A stretch of DNA of 10,647 nucleotides from Candidatus Zixiibacteriota bacterium. Its GTDB lineage: Bacteria > Zixibacteria > MSB-5A5 > JAABVY01. A program made the translations under genes and the position numbers. The stretch covers positions 17,435 to 28,081 of the forward strand of contig JAABVY010000229.1 in the NCBI GenBank assembly GCA_011777135.1. Reading direction: 5' to 3'. Every line of letters begins with the position of its first letter. The stretch's first letter is position 1. The notes below the pieces were generated by a model. That model saw only the letters and a list, made by a program, of their open reading frames with translations. It had not been told where the DNA came from and did no database searches. Shown in pieces: positions 1 to 6,099 of this stretch.

Positions 1-675
1 TATCAGACCGGGATCCGGCCCACAGCTGTCGCCGGCGGAAGCATCAACGATGACGAGTTTCGCGATCTCGTTGTAGCCAGTCTCGGAGATAACATGCTCT
101 GGGTACACAGGAATAACGGTGAAGGCGGTTTTGGCAACGCCAATCGTTTCTTCTCCGGCCGTAACCCTGTGGATGTGACCACCGGAATGATAACTGAAAA
201 TGGCAGAACGGCATTGATCTCGGCCAATGAATTGTCCAACAACATTGCCACTTTTTCGAACCGGGGCAATTTCGATTTCGAGCCGGGCGCCTCCCTTGAG
301 TCTGGCGATATCCTTCTACTGGGAGGCTACCTGCGGAATTATTTCTATGTGCAATTCTTTGATAATATAATGATCCCGATCCAGGCCACCATGTTCTCTC
401 TGCTGGCCTTCTATATAGCTTCGGCGGCCTATCGTGCCTTCCGGGCCAGGTCGCTTCTATCGACGATTCTGCTGGTAGCGGCCCTGATTATCATGATAAG
501 GTTTGTACCGCTGGGACCGATTTCAGGTGCAGTTTCAGACTTGTCGAGCTGGCTTTTAAAAATACCAAATATGGCTGCGAAACGCGCAATCTTTATCGGT
601 GTGGGTCTGGGTATGGTGGCTACCGCCGTGAAGGTCCTGCTGGGCGTTGAACGCGGTTATATGGGAAGAGATTAG
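1..675 (+). CDS. VCBS/FG-GAP-like region fused to a three-helix membrane protein (5'-partial)
   Basis: The reading frame is open from base 1 to the TAG at 673-675 with no internal stop, so the gene starts outside the window and 224 residues are visible. Residues about 20-91 look like the end of a VCBS/FG-GAP propeller repeat region: DLVVAS (22-27), RNNGEGGFG (37-45), then ISANELSNNIATFSNRGN. After a short linker come three hydrophobic segments at about 129-147, 155-170 and 195-213; the first contains ATMFSLLAFYIASAAYRAF. Such repeats normally lie outside the cytoplasm, so this part probably faces the periplasm. Internal ATGs (94, 370, 391) have no Shine-Dalgarno sequence, which supports one continuous protein. 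It is the first visible gene of a three-gene run, with 12 nt to the next start. I know no function for the membrane part. The frame is near certain, the repeat assignment moderate. Confidence 0.8.
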   Translation, partial: YQTGIRPTAVAGGSINDDEFRDLVVASLGDNMLWVHRNNGEGGFGNANRFFSGRNPVDVTTGMITENGRTALISANELSNNIATFSNRGNFDFEPGASLESGDILLLGGYLRNYFYVQFFDNIMIPIQATMFSLLAFYIASAAYRAFRARSLLSTILLVAALIIMIRFVPLGPISGAVSDLSSWLLKIPNMAAKRAIFIGVGLGMVATAVKVLLGVERGYMGRD

Positions 676-687
676 GAGGTGCCTGAA

Positions 688-1623
688 ATGGATTTCTTTG
701 AAAAGATCTCAAAACTGGACAGGCGCTGGGTTTATCTCTTTCTGGCGGTTGTGGTGGTTATCGCATTCCTGACCAGGTTTGACGTGCCTGTTACAATTAC
801 ATCAGAAGTAAAATCGATTTATGACAGGATCGAATCACTGAACGAAGGCGACAAGATTCTGATAGCCTTCGATTATGATCCCAATGCTCTGGCTGAGCTG
901 CATCCGATGTCGTTCGCTATTCTCGAGCATTGCCAGAGACGGGGGGTTAAAGTAATAGGTGTGACTCTCTCCCAGTACGGGGCCGGGATGGCGGAAAATA
1001 TTCTCAGAACCGCATCCGGAACTTACGCGGAGAAAATCGACAGGTTCAGGGAGTACAACCAGGAAATGTATGAAAAGTCTGGTGACAATCGTTACCGCGA
1101 TAAAACATACAAGAAAGACTGGGAGTATGGTATTGATTACTGCTTCCTTGGATATAAGCCTTATCCTGCCCTGGTTATCCTTGGCATGGGCCAGAACTTC
1201 AGGCTGTATTTCCCGCAAGACTATTACAATACGCCCCTGGGAGAATTGAATATCATGCAGGGAGTGCGTAATTACAATGATATTAAACTGGCGATAGATA
1301 TTACCGCCGGTAATACCGCCGATTTCTGGCTTATTTACGGCAACGGCCGTTATGGTGTGCCGCTGGCGTTAGGTCTGACCGGAGTTATGGGCGCCGACTA
1401 TTATCAGTATCTGCAGTCGGGGCAGATCTTCGGCCTGATTGGCGGTTGGAAAGGTGCGGCGGAATATGAAACGCTGGTCGATTTCCAGGGAGGTAAGGCC
1501 CAGGAGGGTATGCCGGCGCAGGTGGTGGCCCACCTGACAATTATACTATTCATCGTCCTCGGAAATCTGGGGTACTTCCTTTCCGACAGGCGCAAAAAAG
1601 CAACAGTGAGCCAGCAGGTATAG
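688..1623 (+). CDS. Membrane-anchored protein with extracytoplasmic Rossmann-like domain, unknown function
   Basis: The start is the ATG at 688: AGGAGG at 674-679 lies 8 nt upstream, whereas an in-frame GTG at 679 overlaps that Shine-Dalgarno and is unlikely. The protein has 311 residues. A transmembrane helix (about 14-29) follows a basic N-terminus (K7, K9, R12, R13). A second helix (about 280-298) is followed by RRKK. By the positive-inside rule both ends are cytoplasmic and the roughly 250-residue middle is outside. That middle alternates strands and helices: KILIAFDYDP (56-65), a helix around 69-84, VKVIGVTL (87-94), PALVILGM (160-167), then a glycine-rich part (GLTGVMGADYYQYLQSG, 229-245). 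This suggests an alpha/beta fold, but I see no catalytic motif I can name. The tight spacing to both neighbours implies a shared operon and perhaps a shared complex. I do not recognise the family and assign no function. Confidence 0.88.
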   Translation: MDFFEKISKLDRRWVYLFLAVVVVIAFLTRFDVPVTITSEVKSIYDRIESLNEGDKILIAFDYDPNALAELHPMSFAILEHCQRRGVKVIGVTLSQYGAGMAENILRTASGTYAEKIDRFREYNQEMYEKSGDNRYRDKTYKKDWEYGIDYCFLGYKPYPALVILGMGQNFRLYFPQDYYNTPLGELNIMQGVRNYNDIKLAIDITAGNTADFWLIYGNGRYGVPLALGLTGVMGADYYQYLQSGQIFGLIGGWKGAAEYETLVDFQGGKAQEGMPAQVVAHLTIILFIVLGNLGYFLSDRRKKATVSQQV

Positions 1624-1639
1624 GAAGGAGGGATAGAAA

Positions 1640-2284
1640 ATGCAAGAGACATTTATATTACCGTTATTATGGTACCTACTCGGATTGGTCTTAACCCTGT
1701 TTACGTTCTCCTTCCTGTATAAGGACAATCCATTCTATAAGTTCGCCGAGCATCTGGTTGTAGGAGTGTCGGCGGGTTATTTCGTGGTTCTTCTATTCTG
1801 GACCAGCTTGAAGCCGAAACTGATCGATACGGTATTTTATAATTTTTCCAACGAATGGTTCTATATCCTGCCGGGTCTTCTGGGAATAATGATGTGGTTT
1901 CGCTTCTCGCGCAAGCTGGCCTGGGTATCACGTTATCCGATTGCGGTGTACATCGGCATCGGCAGCGGCCTGGCGATCCCGCTTAATATGCAGAACTTTG
2001 TGAACCGGCAGCTTTCCGCCACAATGGTTCCTGTCGGATTTGGCAGCGCCGCGGAGTTCTGGAATATCTTCATTGTGATCGGAGTTATCTGCGGAGTGAT
2101 TTACTTCTTCTTCTCCAAGGAACACAAGGGCCTTTTTGGAGGATTGGCCAAGATCGGTATATGGGTTCTCATGATCGGCTTCGGTGCAAGTTTCGGTTTT
2201 ACCGTTATGGCTCGTATTTCGCTCTTTGTGAATAGAATTGCTTATTTGAAGGACGTAATAGAGATATTTTTCGGGAGTGTCTGA
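1640..2284 (+). CDS. Six-helix integral membrane protein, unknown function
   Basis: The 214-residue protein starts at ATG 1640, 8 nt after a strong AAGGAGG (1625-1631) and 16 nt after the previous stop. Hydrophobic segments lie at about 5-26, 36-55, 73-87, 99-116, 139-158 and 170-193. A polar, conserved-looking segment, FYKFAEHLVVGVSAGY, spans residues 32-47 at the entry of helix 2 and contains an acidic and a histidine residue (E37, H38). The rest is almost entirely membrane, with basic clusters (FRFSRK around 87-92) in loops. It is the last gene of the run and is followed by an AT-rich gap. With a propeller-bearing membrane protein and an anchored alpha/beta protein upstream, it is plausibly the membrane core of a three-component assembly; that is inference from gene order only. 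I see no transporter, kinase or protease signature. Confidence 0.88.
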   Translation: MQETFILPLLWYLLGLVLTLFTFSFLYKDNPFYKFAEHLVVGVSAGYFVVLLFWTSLKPKLIDTVFYNFSNEWFYILPGLLGIMMWFRFSRKLAWVSRYPIAVYIGIGSGLAIPLNMQNFVNRQLSATMVPVGFGSAAEFWNIFIVIGVICGVIYFFFSKEHKGLFGGLAKIGIWVLMIGFGASFGFTVMARISLFVNRIAYLKDVIEIFFGSV

Positions 2285-2365
2285 GCTCCCGCTGTGTATG
2301 AGGAATTAGTTAACTTAAACGAATGTGAGACAGAGGATTGTTGTGTGAAGGGCAAGTGGGGCAAT

Positions 2366-2383
2366 ATTTGTATGATTACAAAT
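2366..2383. repeat. Perfect 7-bp inverted repeat, operator-like
   Basis: ATTTGTA (2366-2372) and TACAAAT (2377-2383) are exact reverse complements around a TGAT spacer. The repeat lies in the gap after the membrane cassette, about 200 bases before the next start. The size and symmetry would suit a dimeric regulator, but in AT-rich DNA a 7-bp palindrome can arise by chance. It has no T-run, so it is not a terminator. Confidence 0.35.
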
Positions 2384-2391
2384 GTATGAGC

Positions 2392-2507
2392 ATTTAATAC
2401 GTTTCATAATCGTTTAATTGTCAATAAAATAGATTTTTCGATTTTTCATAAACTTTTTGTAAAAATCGACAAAAATTTATTGACATGACAACCCATTCGT
2501 ATTAAAT
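2392..2507. repeat. Large nested imperfect inverted repeat (three mirrored arm pairs)
   Basis: Three arm pairs are arranged symmetrically around a 14-nt centre (2447-2460). The outer pair is ATTTAATACG (2392-2401) with CGTATTAAAT (2498-2507), the middle pair TGTCAATAAA (2419-2428) with TTTATTGACA (2476-2485), and the inner pair TCGATTTTT (2438-2446) with AAAAATCGA (2461-2469). All are exact; the gaps between arms differ (17 and 9 nt on the left, 6 and 12 nt on the right). The right half carries the promoter proposed for the next gene. It could be a cruciform-forming regulatory region, a palindromic small mobile-element remnant, or an AT-rich coincidence. No target-site duplication is evident. 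Confidence 0.5.
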
Positions 2508-2508
2508 T
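2480..2508 (+). promoter_or_regulatory. Sigma-70-like promoter upstream of the small basic protein gene
   Basis: A perfect -35 TTGACA (2480-2485) is followed by a 17-nt spacer and TAAATT (2503-2508, four of six matches to the -10 consensus). Transcription would start near 2515, leaving a leader of roughly 65 nt. A second ATTGACA at 2515-2521 has no matching -10. The box positions fall within the right arms of the nested inverted repeat. Confidence 0.45.
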
Positions 2509-2581
2509 AGTTACATTGACAATCTTTTTGGCTCACATCTTCGAGTTTTGGACTGGTTAATCTTTAACCAAGGAAGGTGTT

Positions 2582-2899
2582 ATGGCTAAGATTAATATAT
2601 CAAAGCCTCGACGACGCAGAAAGTACAAAACGCCTGAAGAGGCTCGTGAGGCCCGGCGGGAGTACCAACGCAGGTATTACTTAGCCCACAAGGAAAAAGC
2701 CAAAGAGTACCAGAGACTCTATAACCTGACCCACAAGAAGAAACAGAAGGCTGGGGTGAAGGGTGCAAATGGGGTGGAATTCGTCCGTGAAAAGTACAAA
2801 CAGACCGTGAATACTCACGATCTCATGCATGCTCCGGTTGAAAAGACTCTCAGGCTTCTGAATGATATTATAAAGGGTGAGCGCTTTTTCACAATGTAG
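2582..2899 (+). CDS. Small, highly basic protein with two tandem 15-residue repeats
   Basis: The protein has 105 residues and starts at ATG 2582 after AGGAAGG (2571-2577). The N-terminus is strongly basic (PRRRRKYK, residues 9-16). A tandem duplication follows: residues 27-41 (EYQRRYYLAHKEKAK) and 42-56 (EYQRLYNLTHKKKQK) agree at 10 of 15 positions, with spaced Tyr, His and Lys. Short Tyr/Lys repeats of this style occur in phage and nucleic-acid-associated proteins, so nucleic-acid binding is a reasonable guess and no more. The C-terminal half (about 65-105) is less basic and probably helical (VEKTLRLLNDIIKG). It has its own promoter and a 143-nt gap to the dikinase gene, so it is probably monocistronic. 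I do not recognise a named family. The consistent Shine-Dalgarno, promoter and codon use support a real gene. Confidence 0.75.
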   Translation: MAKINISKPRRRRKYKTPEEAREARREYQRRYYLAHKEKAKEYQRLYNLTHKKKQKAGVKGANGVEFVREKYKQTVNTHDLMHAPVEKTLRLLNDIIKGERFFTM

Positions 2900-2920
2900 G
2901 GCTTTTTTGCGCTATTTTTG
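2880..2920 (+). terminator. Weak possible terminator at the end of the small basic protein gene
   Basis: AGCGC (2880-2884) can pair with GCGCT (2909-2913), followed by ATTTTTG. The stem is only 5 bp, the loop is long and the structure overlaps the stop codon, so this is a poor match to an intrinsic terminator. No better candidate is visible before the next gene. Confidence 0.2.
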
Positions 2921-2971
2921 AACCAACATTATCCAATCCAGTTCTATATCCTGATGGATTAGTGTGTCCAT

Positions 2972-3000
2972 TTCAAATTAAGCTTGCGTTTTGGCATAAT
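2972..3000 (+). promoter_or_regulatory. Possible sigma-70-like promoter for the dikinase gene
   Basis: TTCAAA (2972-2977, four of six matches to -35) is separated by 17 nt from CATAAT (2995-3000, five of six matches to -10). This would start transcription near 3007 and give a leader of about 36 nt before the ATG at 3043. The surrounding gap (2900-3042) is AT-rich and otherwise featureless. Confidence 0.35.
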
Positions 3001-3042
3001 TTTTTGTAATTAGGCAGAAAATTTTAACATAATGGAGAGGAT

Positions 3043-5991
3043 ATGGTTGCAAAGGCGAAAAAGCCCAAAAAGAGGGCAACATCCAAGAAAAAACCGAAAG
3101 CTAAAAAGGTCTCGAAGACGAAGATGGCTAAATCAACAAAAGCCAAAAAAGTAGCTAAAAAGACAGCCACCAAGGCTAAAGCTGCCAAAAAAGTTAAAAA
3201 GGCTAAAACAGCCAAAAAGGCGAAGGCTGATAAAAAAGCGACGGCAGCCAAAAAAACTAAGACAACCAAAAAAACAACTACAACTAAAAGGACAAAGACA
3301 TCTAAGATGAAAATGGTTTATTATTTTGGCGCAGGCAAAGCCGAGGGCCATAAAGAGGATAAATATCTCCTGGGGGGTAAAGGCAAAGGTCTGGCGGATA
3401 TGACTCATGCCGGGATTCCCGTCCCTCCCGGGTTCACGATTACAGCCGATGTTTGCCGCGAATACTATGATAACAATATGCAGGTCCCGGACGGTCTGGA
3501 TGAGCAGATCGAGAAAGCCATGACCAAGCTGGAAAAGGATACCGGCATGAAGTTCGGCGATCCCGAAAACCCTCTTCTTGTTTCGGTGCGTTCCGGCGCG
3601 GCTTTCTCGATGCCGGGGATGATGGATACGGTCTTAAACCTGGGTTTAAATAGCGAGACCCTGCAAGGTTTAATTAAGAAAACCGATAATGAACGCTTCG
3701 GATATGACAACTATAGACGTTTCATTGGAATGTTCGGCAATGTTGTCCTGGGTATTGATAAGGATATCTTTGAAGAAGTCATAACCAAGAAAAAGAAGCA
3801 GCGCAAGATCCGTCAGGACACCTCGCTTTCGGCCGATGATTTCAAGTCGATAATTAAGAGTTTCAAGAAAATCGTCAAGGATAAGTCGGGGGAGGAATTC
3901 CCCGAGGATCCCTGGAAACAGCTTGAGATGGCCCGGGATGCGGTCTTCCGTTCATGGAACAATCCTCGTGCAATTACATACCGCAAGCTAAATGATCTCC
4001 CCGGTGATCTTGGTACCGCAGTGAATATCCAGACCATGGTCTATGGCAATATGGGAGATACCTCTGCCACCGGGGTGGGCTTCACCCGTAATCCCTCCAG
4101 CGGAGAGAAAGAGTTCTATGGCGAGTATCTGACAAATGCTCAGGGCGAGGACGTGGTTGCCGGCATTCGTACACCCAAGCCCATCATTGAATTGAAGAAG
4201 GAGATGCCCAGCGTATACAAGCAGCTGGTTGATATAACAAACAAACTGGAAAAGTTCTATAAGGATGTGCAGGACTTTGAATTCACGATTCAGGAAGGCA
4301 AGCTGTACATGCTGCAGACCCGTGCCGGGAAGCGCACAACTCCAGCAGCAGTGAAGATTGCAGTGGATATGGTCAGGGAGAAGCTGATCAGCAAGGAAGA
4401 GGCTTTGATGCGCATAGTCCCCAAGGATCTGGATCAGCTCTTGCATCCTCGTATCGATCCAAAGGCCGAGTATGACGTTGTTGCTACAGGCCTGACTGCC
4501 TCGCCCGGAGCCGCCTGCGGAAAGGTTATATTTACGGCTGATCAGGCTGTGGAAGCCAGTGAAAGTGGGGAGAAGGTTATCCTGGTCAGAACCGAGACAA
4601 ATCCTGATGATATTCATGGCATGTTCGCGGCCGAAGGGATCCTGACATCCCGCGGTGGTATGACTTCGCATGCTGCTGTTGTTGCCCGCGGCATGGGCAA
4701 GCCCTGTGTGGCCGGATGCGAAGACATCAGGGTATATGAATCACAGCGCCAGTTTGCGATTGGTACACTGATCGTCAAAGAAGGCGACATGATTACAATC
4801 AATGGTACTACTGGCGAAGTGATGTTGGGCGAGATACCGACTATTGAGCCGGAATTGACGGGTGAGTTCGGCGAGTTCATGGACTGGGCGGATGAATATC
4901 GAACCCTGGGTGTACGAACCAACGCCGACACTCCCAATGATGCTACGACTGCACGGAGGTTCGGTGCAGAAGGCATCGGGCTCTGCCGTACCGAGCATAT
5001 GTTCTTCGCCGAGGATCGTCTGCCTGTTGTGCAACAGATGATTCTGGCCGACACTACCGCAGAGCGTCAGGCCGCGCTGGATAAGCTTATGCCTTTCCAG
5101 AAATCTGATTTTACCGGAATTTTCAAAGCTATGGAAGGTCTTCCGGTCACGATCAGGACTCTCGATCCGCCCCTGCATGAATTCCTGCCCAATGCCGATG
5201 AGGTCAAGGCTAAAATCAAGAAATTGATTGATGACGGCGCAGACGAGGAAAAGATAGGCAAACAGGAAAAAATCCTGGCACGAATTCAGGACCTGCATGA
5301 ACAAAATCCGATGCTGGGTCATCGTGGCTGCCGTCTCGGAATCACATTCCCTGAAATCACTGAAATGCAGATCCGTGCAATCATCAAAGCCGCCTGTGAT
5401 CTCGCCAAAAAAGGCAAGAAGGTATTCCCCGAGATCATGATCCCGCTGGTTGGAAATGTCAAGGAACTCGAGAACCAGAAAGAGGTTGCGGTCAGGGTGG
5501 CCGAGGAGATAATCCGCAAAACCAAAGCCAAGATTGAATACAAGGTCGGTACAATGATCGAAGTACCGCGGGCAGCTTTGACCGCCGATGAAGTTGCCTC
5601 GCAGGCCGATTTCTTCTCCTTTGGAACCAACGACCTGACCCAGATGACGATGGGCTTTTCACGTGATGACGCCGGCAAATTCCTGAAATACTATATCGAT
5701 AAGGGGATCTTCGAAAAGGACCCATTTGTAACCCTGGATCAGACCGGAGTGGGTCAGCTTGTGCAGATGGGTACGGAAAAAGGACGTTCGGTCAACAAAG
5801 ATCTGAAGGTTGGAATATGCGGAGAGCATGGAGGCGATCCGGCTAGTGTCGAATTTTGTTACAAGACCGGATTGAATTATGTTTCCTGTTCACCGTTCCG
5901 CGTACCGATTGCCCGGCTGGCCGCTGCCCAGGCTGTAATCAAAGAAAAGCATGAAAAGAAAAAAGGCAGCAAGACGTATACAACAGCATAA
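3043..5991 (+). CDS. ppdK: Pyruvate phosphate dikinase with an 88-residue lysine-rich N-terminal tail
   Basis: Pyruvate, phosphate dikinase (EC 2.7.9.1) interconverts pyruvate + ATP + Pi and PEP + AMP + PPi in the cytoplasm. The 894-residue core begins around M89 (MKMVYYFGAGKAEG) and has the full domain order: nucleotide-binding part (about 89-430, with SVRSGAAFSMPGMMDT), phosphohistidine domain (about 480-590) and C-terminal PEP/pyruvate barrel. Subtracting the 88-residue tail, the swivelling His543 becomes 455, and Arg649 and Arg705 become 561 and 617, the numbers known from Clostridium symbiosum. Glu840, Asn863 and Cys926 (GICGEHGGDP) fit with a 7-residue offset, so all key residues are present. 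Residues 1-88 are almost only Lys, Ala, Thr, Ser and Val, with about 39 lysines, like histone H1 or AlgP/PhaF tails; such a tail is absent from typical members of about 875 residues. ATG 3043 has GGAG at 3034-3037; ATGs 3307 and 3313 have no ribosome binding site. Confidence 0.96.
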   Translation: MVAKAKKPKKRATSKKKPKAKKVSKTKMAKSTKAKKVAKKTATKAKAAKKVKKAKTAKKAKADKKATAAKKTKTTKKTTTTKRTKTSKMKMVYYFGAGKAEGHKEDKYLLGGKGKGLADMTHAGIPVPPGFTITADVCREYYDNNMQVPDGLDEQIEKAMTKLEKDTGMKFGDPENPLLVSVRSGAAFSMPGMMDTVLNLGLNSETLQGLIKKTDNERFGYDNYRRFIGMFGNVVLGIDKDIFEEVITKKKKQRKIRQDTSLSADDFKSIIKSFKKIVKDKSGEEFPEDPWKQLEMARDAVFRSWNNPRAITYRKLNDLPGDLGTAVNIQTMVYGNMGDTSATGVGFTRNPSSGEKEFYGEYLTNAQGEDVVAGIRTPKPIIELKKEMPSVYKQLVDITNKLEKFYKDVQDFEFTIQEGKLYMLQTRAGKRTTPAAVKIAVDMVREKLISKEEALMRIVPKDLDQLLHPRIDPKAEYDVVATGLTASPGAACGKVIFTADQAVEASESGEKVILVRTETNPDDIHGMFAAEGILTSRGGMTSHAAVVARGMGKPCVAGCEDIRVYESQRQFAIGTLIVKEGDMITINGTTGEVMLGEIPTIEPELTGEFGEFMDWADEYRTLGVRTNADTPNDATTARRFGAEGIGLCRTEHMFFAEDRLPVVQQMILADTTAERQAALDKLMPFQKSDFTGIFKAMEGLPVTIRTLDPPLHEFLPNADEVKAKIKKLIDDGADEEKIGKQEKILARIQDLHEQNPMLGHRGCRLGITFPEITEMQIRAIIKAACDLAKKGKKVFPEIMIPLVGNVKELENQKEVAVRVAEEIIRKTKAKIEYKVGTMIEVPRAALTADEVASQADFFSFGTNDLTQMTMGFSRDDAGKFLKYYIDKGIFEKDPFVTLDQTGVGQLVQMGTEKGRSVNKDLKVGICGEHGGDPASVEFCYKTGLNYVSCSPFRVPIARLAAAQAVIKEKHEKKKGSKTYTTA

Positions 5992-5998
5992 ACAATGT

Positions 5999-6025
5999 AA
6001 AGCCCCCGTTTACGGGGGCTTTTTT
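5999..6025 (+). terminator. Strong intrinsic terminator after ppdK
   Basis: AGCCCCCGT (6001-6009) pairs perfectly with ACGGGGGCT (6012-6020), and flanking A residues extend the stem. A run of six T (6020-6025) follows. It begins 8 nt after the ppdK stop and separates that gene from the acyl-CoA synthetase gene. Confidence 0.95.
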
Positions 6026-6099
6026 GTGTGGTAAATTAGCTTCAAATTGAGTATATATCACAAAAATGGCTGGCTGAAATATTTAATGAGGAATAATCC

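Noticed and set aside
679..687. GTG at 679 as the start of the second membrane gene
   Set aside because: It overlaps the AGGAGG that is ideally placed for ATG 688.
2935..2959. AATCCA/TGGATT inverted repeat in the gap before ppdK
   Set aside because: Only 6 bp with a 13-nt loop in AT-rich DNA and no link to the promoter boxes; expected by chance.
3145..3192. AAAAAAG heptamers as programmed -1 frameshift sites
   Set aside because: They are not in the A-AAA-AAG phase relative to the coding frame, and no useful product would come from shifting in the tail.
3024..3269. Hydrophobic-looking frame on the minus strand opposite the lysine-rich tail
   Set aside because: It is the antisense of Lys/Ala codons, which always read as Phe/Leu/Ala; no ribosome binding site.
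3988..4671. 227-residue open frame on the minus strand
   Set aside because: It lies wholly within the dikinase gene, has no recognisable motif, and the opposite strand encodes a fully conserved enzyme.
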